Notes: generated by a model not told the origin, from the sequence alone. Counted from the first letter of the stretch, positions 49,330 through 58,747 are shown. The stretch is DNA of 63,396 nt from Candidatus Binatia bacterium (GCA_022824205.1 JAJEAI010000186.1:1-63396); one strand, 5' to 3'. Made by a program: numbers and translations.

Positions 49330-50337
49330 ATGGACGCCAAGATAATCGACGCTGACGGACACGTCAGGGACCGGGACGCGGACATCCGCGCTCACATGGA
49401 AGATCCCTGGCACAAGCGCGAAGGCTCGCTGCTGCCGTCGGACGAGTGGGACTCGAGCATGTTCGGCACCCTGGGCATGAACATCACCGACGTGCCCACG
49501 CGCCTGCGCGACATGGACACCGAGGGCATCGAGGTGTCGGTGCTGTTTCCCACCGGCGCGTTCCACGTGAACCGCATGCCGGAGAAGGCCTACGCGGGAG
49601 CGTTTTCCCGCGCCTACAACAACTGGATCTCGAGCCTGTGCGGCGAGGCGCCGGAGCGGCTCAAGGGCGTCGGCGTGGCGCCCTTCCAGGACGTGCCCGC
49701 GGCGGTGGAGGAGATCAACCGCGCGGTCACCAAGCTGGGCGTGGTGGGGATCACGGTGGGCACCTTCGGCATGAAGGACCACTTGGGACAGGAGCTTTTC
49801 TGGCCCATCTACGAGGAGCTCGAGCGGCTCAACGTGCCGTTGCTGATCCACAACTCCCGCTCGGGGCCGGCCGGGGAGAACCGCTTCGATACCTTCCTGT
49901 TCAAGCACACCATCGGCCGTCCCTTCGAGACCATGCTGGACTGCGCCGCGCTCATGTACGGCGGCGTACCGGAGCGGTTCCCGAAGCTGCGCATCGCCTT
50001 CCTGGAGTGCGGCGTCGGCTGGGTGCCCTACTGGATGGACCGGATGGACGAAGAGTACGAGCACCGTCAGTCCGAGGCGCCGCTGCTCAAGGCCATGCCC
50101 AGCGAGTACATGAAGGCGGGCAACTGGTACTACGCGGCCGAGCCGGAGGAGGAGAGCCTTCCCTACGGCATCGAGCGCATCGGCGACAAGAACATCGTGT
50201 TCGCCTCCGACTACCCGCACTGGGACGGCATGTTCCCCAACGTGACCAAGACCATCAAGGAACGCTCGGACATTTCCGAGGACTTCAAGAACAAGTTCCT
50301 GGGCGACAACGCCAAGGCGCTGTACGGCTGGAACTAG
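49330..50337 (+). CDS. Amidohydrolase family 2 (ACMSD-like), second copy
   Basis: A 335-residue TIM-barrel metal enzyme: IDADGHV at the start (metal His11), LLIHNSRSG, FLECGVGWVPYWMDRMDEEYE and FASDYPHWDG at the end. This subgroup, with ECGVGW(V)PYWMDRMDE, is distinct from copy 1 (4337-5311) and common beside tripartite transporters. An AAGGAGG box precedes the ATG. It lies 81 bp after the dehydrogenase gene and 31 bp before tctB. Substrate unknown; hydrolysis or decarboxylation of a carboxylic acid is expected. Confidence 0.9.
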   Translation: MDAKIIDADGHVRDRDADIRAHMEDPWHKREGSLLPSDEWDSSMFGTLGMNITDVPTRLRDMDTEGIEVSVLFPTGAFHVNRMPEKAYAGAFSRAYNNWISSLCGEAPERLKGVGVAPFQDVPAAVEEINRAVTKLGVVGITVGTFGMKDHLGQELFWPIYEELERLNVPLLIHNSRSGPAGENRFDTFLFKHTIGRPFETMLDCAALMYGGVPERFPKLRIAFLECGVGWVPYWMDRMDEEYEHRQSEAPLLKAMPSEYMKAGNWYYAAEPEEESLPYGIERIGDKNIVFASDYPHWDGMFPNVTKTIKERSDISEDFKNKFLGDNAKALYGWN

Positions 50338-50368
50338 AGTCGCGGCCGGCAACAACGGGGCTTTTCAC

Positions 50369-50860
50369 GTGCGACTGACAGCCAGGACCGGTTTCAGCAT
50401 TCTGGTCCTCGTCTTCTTCTGCTACCTGGTCTGGGAGGCTCAGGAGTGGCGCCTGCAGGCGCGCCTCTTCCCCTGGGCCATCGGCATCCCCATGATCCTC
50501 CTGGCGATCTTCAACATCGTGCAGGAGGTCAGAGGACCGAAGGAGGAGGCAGGGACCTCCCAGGATACGCCCACCGATTTCCAGTTCACGCAACCCCTGG
50601 ACATGTCGGTGGCGGTGCGGCGCACCGTCACGATTCTGTCCTGGATCGTGGGGTTTCTGGCCGGCATCTGGCTCGTGGGGTTTTCCATTACTGTCGCGTG
50701 CATGACCTTCGGTTTTCTGAAGATTCAGTCGAAGGAAGGTTGGCCCATGTCGTTGATCCTCACGGCGTCGGCCTGGCTGGTCTATTACGTGGTGTTTGAA
50801 CGTACGCTGCTGCTGCCGTTTCCCGATGGCAAGGTCTTTCTGTGGCTGGGGTTGGACTAG
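50369..50860 (+). CDS. tctB: Tripartite tricarboxylate transporter small subunit TctB
   Basis: A 163-residue membrane protein with four predicted helices and a soluble loop (about 55-80), as in TctB. FPWAIGIPMILLAIFNIVQE is typical. The start is GTG just after the amidohydrolase. It is the small membrane subunit of the secondary transporter formed with TctA; the binding protein TctC lies between the two genes here. Function of TctB within the complex is not well defined. Confidence 0.85.
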   Translation: MRLTARTGFSILVLVFFCYLVWEAQEWRLQARLFPWAIGIPMILLAIFNIVQEVRGPKEEAGTSQDTPTDFQFTQPLDMSVAVRRTVTILSWIVGFLAGIWLVGFSITVACMTFGFLKIQSKEGWPMSLILTASAWLVYYVVFERTLLLPFPDGKVFLWLGLD

Positions 50861-50928
50861 CCGGGGTGGGGTATGGGAGCAGCAAGGGCGAGTTCCAACT
50901 GTCGGGCTTCAACCAAGGGAGGTGTGTA

Positions 50929-51987
50929 ATGACGAAACGAGCCATGGGTCGAACGATTCTCGGGCTGTTTCTGGCCGGGTTCCTTTTCATGAGCCTCGCG
51001 GGTCAGGCAACAGCCAAGGACTTCTACGAAGGCAAGACGATTCGCATTATGGTCTGTTGCTCGCCGGGTGGGTTCTACGACCGGTGGGCCAGGCTGTTCG
51101 CGCGTTATATGGGTAAGTACATACCGGGCAAACCCGAGATCATCGTGCAGAACATGCCCGGGGCAGGTGGGCTCATCGCCACCAACTACGTCTACAAGGT
51201 CGCCAAGCAGGACGGCACGGCCATCGTCTCGCCACTGGGCGGACAGTACCTGGACCAGGTGTCAGGGCGGAAGGAGGTGCTGTTCGATTTCGGCAAGTTC
51301 CAGTGGCTGGGGACCCAGGAAATCAGTCACTCGGTGCTCTTCTGCCGCAAGGACTCGAAATTCCAGAGCGTCGACGATCTGGTCAGGATCAAGGACAACC
51401 CGGCGAAGCTGGGCAACACCGGGACCTCGGGCAGCAGCTACTTCATCGGCAAGGTCCTGGAGAAGGCCGCGGGCGCGAACTTCAACTTCGTCATGGGCTA
51501 TCCGGGAGGCAGCGAGATCGACCTCGCGGTGGAAAGAGGAGAGGTTGCGTGCCGCGGCATGACCATTCCCCCGCACTTCGGGCGTGAGCCCTATCTGACG
51601 TGGCACAAGAAGAAGTTCATCACGCAGTTGGTGCAGACCGGAAGCGAGCGGGATCCGCGCATGAAGGATGTTCCCACGCTCACCGAGGTGATGGACAAGT
51701 ACAATACTCCCGCCGACGTTCGGGCCATCGCCAGGGTGATCTTCGCCAGCGGCGACTTTGGGCGCCCGCTCGGGGTAGGGCCGGGAGTCCCCGCGGACCG
51801 GGTCAAGATGCTGCGTACGGCCTATCTCAAGGCCTTGGCGGATCCAGGGCTGATGGCGGAAGCCGAAAAGGGCCGGATGACGCCCGTGATCCCGAGCAGC
51901 GGCGAGAAGGTCCAGGAACTGGCCGAGTTCGTGTCGAGCCAGCCCAAGGAAGTGGTGGACGGCGTGAGGGGGATCCTCGGGAGGTAG
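50929..51987 (+). CDS. tctC: Tripartite tricarboxylate transporter binding protein TctC
   Basis: A 352-residue periplasmic binding protein. The signal peptide is LGLFLAGFLFMSLAGQATAK; the mature part starts DFYEGKTIRIMVCCSPGGFYD and has NMPGAGGLIATNYVYKVAKQ, the Bug family signature. GGGAGG precedes the ATG. It belongs to a longer subfamily with the FYEGKTIR start, shared with the gene at 57677. Sits between tctB and tctA (10 bp to tctA). Delivers a carboxylate ligand to TctAB. Confidence 0.9.
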   Translation: MTKRAMGRTILGLFLAGFLFMSLAGQATAKDFYEGKTIRIMVCCSPGGFYDRWARLFARYMGKYIPGKPEIIVQNMPGAGGLIATNYVYKVAKQDGTAIVSPLGGQYLDQVSGRKEVLFDFGKFQWLGTQEISHSVLFCRKDSKFQSVDDLVRIKDNPAKLGNTGTSGSSYFIGKVLEKAAGANFNFVMGYPGGSEIDLAVERGEVACRGMTIPPHFGREPYLTWHKKKFITQLVQTGSERDPRMKDVPTLTEVMDKYNTPADVRAIARVIFASGDFGRPLGVGPGVPADRVKMLRTAYLKALADPGLMAEAEKGRMTPVIPSSGEKVQELAEFVSSQPKEVVDGVRGILGR

Positions 51988-51997
51988 CTGACACGCC

Positions 51998-53521
51998 ATG
52001 ATGTTCGACGCCTTCATCGAGGGACTGCTTCACGTCCTTTCGTGGCCGGCCTTCGGGTTTCTGCTCCTGGGGGCGTTCGTGGGGTTCGTCGTGGGAATCC
52101 TTCCCGGCCTGGGCGGCTTGGCCACCCTGGCGCTGATGCTCCCGTTCGCCTACAAGATTCAGGAGCCGATCTCGGCCTTTGCCTTTCTCCTGGGGATGCA
52201 TGCCATCACCGGCACCACCGGTGACCTCACCTCGATTCTCTTCGGCATCCCGGGAGAGGGCACGGCCGCGGCCACCATCATGGACGGGTACCCGATGACC
52301 AAGAACGGCGAGGCCGGCCGGGCCATGGGCGCCGCGCTCATGAGCTCGCTGGTGGCCGGCCTCGAAGGCGCCGTCATCCTGGCCCTCGCAATTCCCATCA
52401 TGCGCCCGCTGGTGCTCTTCTTCGGCTCTCCCGAGCTGTTCATGCTGGCGATTCTGGGAATCACGTTCATCGCCTCGCTGAGCGGATCGTCGCTCACCAA
52501 GGGCCTCTTGTGCGGAGGCATCGGTCTCATGCTGGCGTCTATAGGGGTCGATCCCCAGACCGGGACGCTGCGTTACACATTGGGCACGCTGTATCTCTGG
52601 GATGGCCTGAGCCTGGGACCCGTGGTGGTCGGGCTCTTCGCCATCCCGGAGATCATCGATCTGGCGGTGCGCGGCACCAGCATCGCCGAGGCCAAGGTCG
52701 AGAAGATCACCGGCGTCATGGAAGGGGTCAAGGACACCTTCCGCCACTTCGGTCTGACCATGCGCTGCGGTTTCATCGGGGCGTTCATCGGCGCCTTGCC
52801 GGGACTGGGCGGCGGCGTGTCGCAGTGGCTCGCCTACGGCCACGCGGTGCAGTCGGCCAAGGACAAGAGCGGCTTCGGCAAGGGCGACGTACGCGGCGTC
52901 CTGGGGCCCGGCGCGGCCAACAACTCCCGCGAAGGGGGCAACCTCATACCCACGGTGGCTTTCGGCATTCCCGGCAGCAGCGCCATGGCGATCCTGCTGG
53001 GGGCGTTTCTCATCGTCGGCCTGAACCCGGGTCCGGAGATGCTCACCAAGCACCTGGACGTGACCTTCGCCATGGTGTGGATCCTGGTGGTGGCCAACAT
53101 CCTCACCGCGGGCGCGTGTTTCCTGTTCCTGAACCAGCTCGTGAAGCTCACTTTCGTGCGCGGCCACCTGCTGATTCCGTTCCTGCTCATGTTCGTGTTC
53201 CTGGGTGCCTTCGCCGCCCACAATAACTTCAGCGACATCATCGTCACCGTCATCTTCGGGCTGGTGGGCTACGTGATGGTGCTGTTCCAGTGGCCGCGAC
53301 CTCCCTTCGTGCTCGGTCTGGTACTGGGGACCATCGTCGAGAACTACCTCTGGATCTCCAGCAGTGCCTACGGTGCCGGCTGGCTGGTGCATCCTACGGT
53401 CGTCTGCATCGCTCTTCTGATCGCCGGGACGCTGATCTACTCGGCCATTCAAGCGCGCAGGGGCCGTTCGCTGGAGGAGGATCTCGAGAAGAGAATAGGG
53501 GTCGAGGGCACGCGCCAGTAA
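51998..53521 (+). CDS. tctA: Tripartite tricarboxylate transporter large permease TctA
   Basis: A 507-residue membrane protein with about 12 helices. VGFVVGILPGLGGLATLALM-type start (GILPGLGG), AITGTTGDLTSILFGIPGEG and the repeated GALPGLGGGVSQW motif later show the two-fold PGxGG repeat of TctA. GPGAANNSREGGNLIPTVAFGIPGS is also diagnostic. Normal length. It forms the ion-driven channel with TctB and takes substrate from TctC. Last gene of the five-gene block 48211-53521. Confidence 0.95.
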   Translation: MMFDAFIEGLLHVLSWPAFGFLLLGAFVGFVVGILPGLGGLATLALMLPFAYKIQEPISAFAFLLGMHAITGTTGDLTSILFGIPGEGTAAATIMDGYPMTKNGEAGRAMGAALMSSLVAGLEGAVILALAIPIMRPLVLFFGSPELFMLAILGITFIASLSGSSLTKGLLCGGIGLMLASIGVDPQTGTLRYTLGTLYLWDGLSLGPVVVGLFAIPEIIDLAVRGTSIAEAKVEKITGVMEGVKDTFRHFGLTMRCGFIGAFIGALPGLGGGVSQWLAYGHAVQSAKDKSGFGKGDVRGVLGPGAANNSREGGNLIPTVAFGIPGSSAMAILLGAFLIVGLNPGPEMLTKHLDVTFAMVWILVVANILTAGACFLFLNQLVKLTFVRGHLLIPFLLMFVFLGAFAAHNNFSDIIVTVIFGLVGYVMVLFQWPRPPFVLGLVLGTIVENYLWISSSAYGAGWLVHPTVVCIALLIAGTLIYSAIQARRGRSLEEDLEKRIGVEGTRQ

Positions 53522-53606
53522 GGTCCGGGTTGGCACACGCCCTTGATGCCAAGTTCCGTGCGGCGGGGTCCAAGAGGCTGCCGCTTCTACGCGTTGTTCG
53601 TAAGAC

Positions 53607-54479
53607 ATGCTAGCTGTTGCCTTGGCACTGCTGGCCTCCCTTGCCTTCGCCTGCACGGCCACGCTCGTTCAACGCGGCGTCCGCTACCTGGATCCCTTCA
53701 GCGGATTGCTGGTCGACCTCTTCTGCAACGGGGTGCTGCTCTGGCTCTTCGTCTTCGCCTTTCACGATCCGGCGGAACTCTGGGCCGGCGCCAACCTGAT
53801 CTTCGTCGCCTCGGGGTTCATCGTTCCGGGCCTGTTCCGCCTCGTCGCCTTCAAGGGGATCGAGCGGCTGGGAGCGTCGGTTGCCACCGCCGTCCTCAAC
53901 TCCGCCCCGCTCTTTGCCGTGCTCCTGGCCATGCTGCTGCTCGACGAACAGCCCGGCCGGGCCAACCTGTTCGGCGCCGTGGCCGTGGTGTCGGGCCTCG
54001 TCTTTCTGTCGTGGAAAGGTGAAACGCGCTCCTGGCGCCTCCGGGACCTCCTGTTCCCGGTGTCCGGGGCTTTGTTCGCGGCGCTTCGCGACAACGTGGT
54101 CCGTCTCGGGCTCCTTGCCGGTCCGGCGCCCATGGTGGGCGCCAGCATCACCGTGACCACCTCTTTTCTGACCATGTCCGCGGCATATCTTCCGGTCCAC
54201 GGGTTGACCCGGTTGAGGAGTTGCGGGTGGGGCGCCATCGGCAGCTTCGCGCTGATAGGCTTCGTGCATTTTCTCGCCTATCTCCTTATGTTCTCGGCGC
54301 TGGACATCGCGGACGTCGCGGTGGTCTCCCCGTTGATTCACTGCTTCTCCCTCTTTACCCTGGCACTTTCGCCGCTTATCCTGGGCGACTCGGACCCGAT
54401 CACGCGGCGCAAGGTCGCCGCCACCTCCATGGTCGTGCTGGGCGTGCTGCTGATCGCGTGGTCGCGTTGGACCGCGTAG
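53607..54479 (+). CDS. DMT-superfamily (EamA) transporter
   Basis: A 290-residue inner-membrane protein with about ten helices in two EamA repeats (helix packing GASVATAVLNSAPLFAVLLA in the first, DIADVAVVSPLIHCFSLFTL in the second). Members export amino acids or other metabolites or import nucleotide sugars. 85 bp after tctA and 15 bp before pgsA; it may be co-transcribed with pgsA. Substrate unknown. Confidence 0.9.
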   Translation: MLAVALALLASLAFACTATLVQRGVRYLDPFSGLLVDLFCNGVLLWLFVFAFHDPAELWAGANLIFVASGFIVPGLFRLVAFKGIERLGASVATAVLNSAPLFAVLLAMLLLDEQPGRANLFGAVAVVSGLVFLSWKGETRSWRLRDLLFPVSGALFAALRDNVVRLGLLAGPAPMVGASITVTTSFLTMSAAYLPVHGLTRLRSCGWGAIGSFALIGFVHFLAYLLMFSALDIADVAVVSPLIHCFSLFTLALSPLILGDSDPITRRKVAATSMVVLGVLLIAWSRWTA

Positions 54480-54494
54480 GAGTCCGTCACCGTC

Positions 54495-55088
54495 ATGTGG
54501 ACGCTGCCGAACCTGCTGAGCCTGTTCCGGATCCTGTTGGTCCCGTTCCTCGCCTGGCTGCTCGCGTTCACCGATCCGTTGTCATGTGCGCTGGCGGCTC
54601 TCGTCTTCATCATCGCCTCGCTCACCGACATGCTGGACGGTTACCTGGCGCGCCGCAACAAGAGCGTCTCCGACTTCGGCAAGATTCTGGACCCCTTGGC
54701 GGACAAGCTCCTGGTGGTGACCGCGCTCATCATGCTGGTGGCCATCGATCGGCCAGGCGACGCGTATGTCCCGGTGTGGCTGGTGGTGATCATCGTCGCG
54801 CGGGAGGTAGCCGTCACCGTGCTGCGCGGCATTGCCTTGTCCGAGGGCATCGTCATTCCGGCCGATACGGTGGGCAAGTACAAGCTCCTGGTACAGACAT
54901 TCGCCCTGGTGGCCTTGATGATCCACTACCGCTATTTCGGCATCGATTTCTTCGTCGGCGGGATGTACTTTCTGGCGCTTTCCACCGTGCTGGCGCTCTG
55001 GTCCGGGGTCGAGTACCACGTGCGGTTTCTCCGTTCCCTGCGCGTTCGCTCCCGGCTCTCCGGGTCTTCGCGGCGGGAAGGAGGCTGA
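54495..55088 (+). CDS. pgsA: CDP-diacylglycerol-glycerol-3-phosphate 3-phosphatidyltransferase
   Basis: A 197-residue membrane enzyme making phosphatidylglycerol phosphate. The CDP-alcohol phosphotransferase motif D-G-x2-A-R-x8-G-x3-D-x3-D is complete in DMLDGYLARRNKSVSDFGKI plus LDPLADK. NLLSLFRILLVPFLAWLL is the usual first helix. Six helices are predicted. The family also includes cardiolipin and phosphatidylserine synthases; the WTLPNLLSLFRI start favours PgsA. Confidence 0.9.
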   Translation: MWTLPNLLSLFRILLVPFLAWLLAFTDPLSCALAALVFIIASLTDMLDGYLARRNKSVSDFGKILDPLADKLLVVTALIMLVAIDRPGDAYVPVWLVVIIVAREVAVTVLRGIALSEGIVIPADTVGKYKLLVQTFALVALMIHYRYFGIDFFVGGMYFLALSTVLALWSGVEYHVRFLRSLRVRSRLSGSSRREGG

Positions 55089-55090
55089 TC

Positions 55091-55221
55091 CTGGTGTCGT
55101 GTCTCACAAACAGGTTTGCAAAGACGCGGAGGATTCTTCGTCGTCCGCAAGGCGCTATGCCACGTTTTCGTTGTCGGCAAGGCGTATGCCACGTAGGGGC
55201 GACCCGCGGTCGCCCCCAGCG
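55091..55221. repeat. Partial palindromic element (copy D)
   Basis: Begins CTGGTGTCGTGTCTCACAAA, close to the outer arm of copy A (CTGGTGTCGCGTCCCGCAAA). It then carries the ggaggatt..gtcggcaaggcg and gacccgcggtcgcccc core of the family, with the caaggcg-ctatgccacgt stretch duplicated (near 55150 and 55188). No matching right arm is found. It starts 2 bp after the pgsA stop and precedes tRNA-Gly. Confidence 0.7.
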
Positions 55222-55279
55222 TGAGTGGGTGAGTTCGTTTGACAAGCATTTGGGGATAATGTAAGAAACCGCGAAGGAT

Positions 55280-55356
55280 GCGGGTGTAGCTCAGTTGGCT
55301 AGAGCGTATGCTTGCCAAGCATAAGGTCGCCGGTTCGACCCCGGTCACCCGCTCCA
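55280..55356 (+). tRNA. tRNA-Gly (anticodon GCC), CCA encoded
   Basis: A plus-strand cloverleaf: acceptor GCGGGTG/CACCCGC, D-arm GCTC/GAGC, anticodon stem TATGC/GCATA with loop TTGCCAA (GCC), T-arm GCCGG TTCGACC CCGGT, discriminator T, CCA at 55354-55356. Body 55280-55353. It lies 50 bp before the rdgB start. Confidence 0.95.
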
Positions 55357-55406
55357 TACTCCCCAGGAAGTTCCAAGGCCCCGCCTTCTCCACCACCGGA
55401 ACGGCC

Positions 55407-55970
55407 GTGTCACGAGAGCTTATGTTTGCGACCTCGAACCACCACAAGTTCGCCGAGGTACGGGCGATACTTGGCGACCGCGGCATTCCCGTCGCGATGA
55501 GGGCGATGGCGCTTCGGGAGATTCAGGCGGACACGCTCGAAGAGATCGCCGCGGAGAAGGTCCGGGAGGCGCGGCGGCTGGTCGACGGCCCCGTCATCGT
55601 CGAGGACACGGGCCTGTTCATCGATGAATTGCGCGGGTTCCCCGGACCGTACTCGGCCTATGTGTTCCGAACCGTGGGGAATCCGGGCATTCTGCGGCTT
55701 CTGGAGGACGCGGCCGACCGACGCGCGACATTCAAGTCGGTGTTCGCTTATGGCGATGCCGGCGGCTCGGTGAAGTGCTTCGGCGCGGAGGCGCCGGGAA
55801 CCATGGCGCTCACGTGCCGCGGAGAGGGATGGGGTTACGATCCGATCTTCGTGCCCGACAATGCCTCGGGCCGAACCTACGGCGAACTGGGCGATGACAA
55901 GAACCGGCTTTCCCATCGTCGAGCGGCTCTGGAAAAGCTCGCTCGCTGGGTGCAAGTCGGCCACAGGTGA
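55407..55970 (+). CDS. rdgB: Non-canonical purine NTP pyrophosphatase (RdgB/HAM1)
   Basis: A 187-residue house-cleaning enzyme that hydrolyses ITP, XTP and dITP to monophosphates. Signature parts: FATSNHHKFAEVRAIL (6-21), VEDTGLFIDELRGFPGPYSA, GWGYDPIFVPDNASG and SHRRAALEKL. A GTG at 55407 gives the family start; an ATG at 55422 is possible. Length is slightly below the usual ~195. Directly downstream of tRNA-Gly. Confidence 0.9.
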   Translation: MSRELMFATSNHHKFAEVRAILGDRGIPVAMRAMALREIQADTLEEIAAEKVREARRLVDGPVIVEDTGLFIDELRGFPGPYSAYVFRTVGNPGILRLLEDAADRRATFKSVFAYGDAGGSVKCFGAEAPGTMALTCRGEGWGYDPIFVPDNASGRTYGELGDDKNRLSHRRAALEKLARWVQVGHR

Positions 55971-56059
55971 CGTGGCCCGACCGCTACGTGTACGGTCGGT
56001 TCACTTTTTTCAACATGGCCGGGTTACATTGACCCGGCGTTTCGTTCGGGAGTGTATTG

Positions 56060-56290
56060 ATGATCCAATTTGAAGCCGTCAGCATTGGCGACTTGATCTG
56101 TGCGGCCATCACCCTTATCGTGGGCAGTGTCTTGTGCGGGCTCATATGGCGGGGATTGCGCGAGATGGAAGTTTTCGCCATCGAACGCAGCCAACTCGTG
56201 GATGCCCAGAGCAGGGCGCTCCTCGAAATCGCCCGAGGCATACGGGAAGTGCTGGAGCGATCCGACAACAACGAACCTCGTTGGGATTAG
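56060..56290 (+). CDS. Small single-helix membrane protein
   Basis: A 76-residue protein with one membrane helix (IGDLICAAITLIVGSVLCGLIW) and a charged helical tail rich in Glu/Arg (ERSQLVDAQSRALLEIARGI). I do not recognise it. GGGAGTG lies just before the ATG. It follows rdgB by 89 bp. The design (N-terminal anchor plus helical cytoplasmic tail) suits a scaffold or regulator, but there is no direct evidence. Confidence 0.55.
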   Translation: MIQFEAVSIGDLICAAITLIVGSVLCGLIWRGLREMEVFAIERSQLVDAQSRALLEIARGIREVLERSDNNEPRWD

Positions 56291-56496
56291 GGGCCGGTTC
56301 AGAACGAAGGGCCGGAACACCGCGGTACCCGCCTCGTCAGCCAGCCATCACACAAACGGTCCCTCTCCCCACCGTCACCAGCTCCAAAGATCTCGTGTTT
56401 GCCTGAAACGAGTGGGGTGTTCATTCGCCCATCCGATTCGATGCCTGCGTGCATGGGGTCTCAGGCGGCTCAGCAGCCGCCGGGGTCTTGGGCGCG

Positions 56497-57652
56497 TTAC
56501 GCGGGCGGGTGGTCGCGTCGACGACTGCGTCCCTGAACGAGTTGAACGGCGACGATCACGACAATCACGCCGAGTCCGACGATGTCCGTTCCCAGGTCAG
56601 GTACGATGAGCAGCGGTCCAACACAGAACAGAGGCACGCGCAGCACCATGGACAGGGGACCGAACAGGTAGCCTCCCGATGCGGCGGCCATCACGACCAC
56701 GCCGCCGCCGGCGGTGGCAAGGACTTGAAGTATTTCTCGCGGCCCGCCGATCAGCAGCAACGCCGGATTGAGGGTGAACGCATAGGGGATGAGAAACCCG
56801 GGCACGGCCAGGAGAAACGCTCGTGCCCCGGTGCGCCACATGTTGGCGCCGCTGATGCCCGCGGCGGCGAAGGCCGACAACGCCACCGGCGGCGTCACCA
56901 TCGAAAGGATGCTGAAATAGAGGATGAACAGGTGCGCCGGCAAGGCCGGGACGCCGAGGGTCTGCAGGGCCGGGGCCACCAGGATGGCGGAGACCAGATA
57001 GGCCGCCGCCGTCGGCATCCCCATTCCGAGGATGATGGTGAGGATCATGGCCCCGCTGAGGGATATGGCGAGGGAGTCGCCGGCCATGTCCAGCAGCCAA
57101 CGCTGAAGTCGCAGGGCCATGCCCGTATGCACCAGGGTACCCACGATGATCCCGGCCACCGCCGAAGGGATCGCCACCTCCGAGGCCGAGCGCACACCGC
57201 CGGTCACGGCCTGGAAAATCGCGCCGGGTCTCATTCGGGTCGCTTTGCGGAGCAGGCTGACCAGGATGATGAGGACGATGGTATAGGAACCGATGGTCAT
57301 CAGGGAGAACTGGGAGATGAGCAGGCAGACCATGAAGCCGAGCGGAATCAGCAGATGCCACCGCTCGGTCAGTCCGGCCAGGTGCTCCCGGATCGGCAGA
57401 TCGAGATCGGGCTTGAGCCCGTTGCGCAGGCTGTAGAAGTGGACCAGCAGGAACAGCGCCGTGTAGTAGAGTGCCGCCGGAACAATGGCGGCGGACACCA
57501 CTTCGACGTACCGGACGCCGACCATTCGTATCCGCCCGTGTACAGCGGCAGGACTGCGCGAAGCACCATACCAGCGCGACGCCCGCATAGACATAGCGGA
57601 CAACGCGCGCCGGTACGGTGGTCGAGATGACGGACAGGCTGGGCGAAGCCAT
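56497..57652 (-). pseudogene. TRAP transporter fused permease (TAXI type), internally deleted
   Basis: The downstream 350 codons match the C-terminal half of DctM-type fused TRAP permeases: GVRYVEVVSAAIVPAALYY, IIVGTLVHTGMALRLQRWL, ILGMGMPTAAAYLVSAILVA and MVTPPVALSAFAAAGI. The upstream part (57652-57560) reads in another frame as a short N-terminal start with one helix (VVRYVYAGVALVWCFAQ). Intact proteins have 620-700 residues, so about 250-300 residues from the middle are missing and the two ends are out of frame near 57550. It cannot be a full transporter. It follows a TctC-type gene by 24 bp. Confidence 0.7.
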
Positions 57653-57676
57653 CGCGGCACGGGGCTTCGGAGCGGG

Positions 57677-58747
57677 TTACTTCTTCGGAAAGAGAATCCC
57701 CTTCAGCTTCTGGACCACTCCGGGTGACAGTGCGTCCAGTGATTTCACGACCTTCAGCACCTCTTCGCCGCCCGAAGGATCGATGTACAAGCGGGTCTTC
57801 CTGGCGTCGGCCAGGAACTGCGGATCCCGCATCGTCTTCATGAAAGCCGTTCGAAGCGTCTTTACGCGTTCCGGCGGCGTTCCCGGAGGCAGCGCGTAGA
57901 TGCGAGTGAGCGCGGCAGGATCATGGATACCCGCCTTGATGAGAAGCCGGGCCTCGTCGGTCTTGGCAAAGCTGATGTCCAGGGGGACGTCTGGAAGCGC
58001 GCTGTGCTTCTTGGGAGACATCTGCAGGACCGGCACCGCATCGCCGGACTTGAACTTCGCTCCCCAGGTGGCGCTCAAGGCCGTCCAGCTCAGTCCACAA
58101 ATGCCGTCCACCTCGCCCTTCTCGGCGGCCAGGAGCATACCGGGTGCGCCTCCATACCCCTCGATCAGCTTGATGGGGAGACCGATGGCGGCGTCCAGCA
58201 ACCTGGGGCCGTCGTTGGTGGAATTGCCGGGGCCCGTGCCGGAGAGCTTGACCGGTCTTGGCGAGTTCATCCACTTGTTCATGTCCGTGATGCCGCTCGC
58301 CTTGGTGAAGGCACAAACGGAAATGGTCGATTCCGGGACTCCGATGAACTCGTACTTGCTGGAAACGAACTGTATTCCCCTTTGTCCGTAGAGACGCGCC
58401 CAAAAAAGGCTTCCAGGAAAGTTCCCGATGGTCAGGCCGTCGGGTTTCGCTTTCCTGTATACGTAGTTGGCCGATATGAGCCCCCCTGCACCGGTCATGT
58501 TCTGTACCAGGAACGTCGGGTTTCCCGGGATATAGCGTCCCATGTGCCGGCCTATGGCACGCGAATACAGGTCGAAGCCGCCACCCACGGAGAACGCCAC
58601 CACGATGCGGATGGTCTTGCCCTTGAAAAACATGTCCTCCGCGGCCGAACTGCCAGACATGCCGACGGATCCCGCCGTCAGCGCCACGGCCATCACCGCG
58701 CACATCGTCAAACGTGACGAACGCTTACGCCCGTTGCTCTTGCCCAT
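57677..58747 (-). CDS. TctC/Bug-type binding protein beside a broken TRAP permease
   Basis: A 356-residue periplasmic binding protein of the TctC family: signal region LTMCAVMAVALTAGSVGMSG, then MFFKGKTIRIVVAFSVGGGF, and NMTGAGGLISANYVYRKAKP. It resembles the TctC at 50929 and not the TAXI-type binding proteins that normally serve fused TRAP permeases. AGGAGGGG precedes the ATG. The only transporter gene in the operon is the TRAP permease remnant downstream, so the protein may be an orphan. Confidence 0.85.
   Translation of the reverse strand: MGKSNGRKRSSRLTMCAVMAVALTAGSVGMSGSSAAEDMFFKGKTIRIVVAFSVGGGFDLYSRAIGRHMGRYIPGNPTFLVQNMTGAGGLISANYVYRKAKPDGLTIGNFPGSLFWARLYGQRGIQFVSSKYEFIGVPESTISVCAFTKASGITDMNKWMNSPRPVKLSGTGPGNSTNDGPRLLDAAIGLPIKLIEGYGGAPGMLLAAEKGEVDGICGLSWTALSATWGAKFKSGDAVPVLQMSPKKHSALPDVPLDISFAKTDEARLLIKAGIHDPAALTRIYALPPGTPPERVKTLRTAFMKTMRDPQFLADARKTRLYIDPSGGEEVLKVVKSLDALSPGVVQKLKGILFPKK

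Noticed and set aside
49330-53521. Assignment of the TctABC system to citrate uptake
   Set aside because: No citrate-pathway genes are linked; adjacent dehydrogenase and amidohydrolase point to another, unknown carboxylate.
51827-53662. Minus-strand frame of 611 codons opposite tctA
   Set aside because: Gln/His/Arg-rich shadow of TctA coding; no start signal or homology features.
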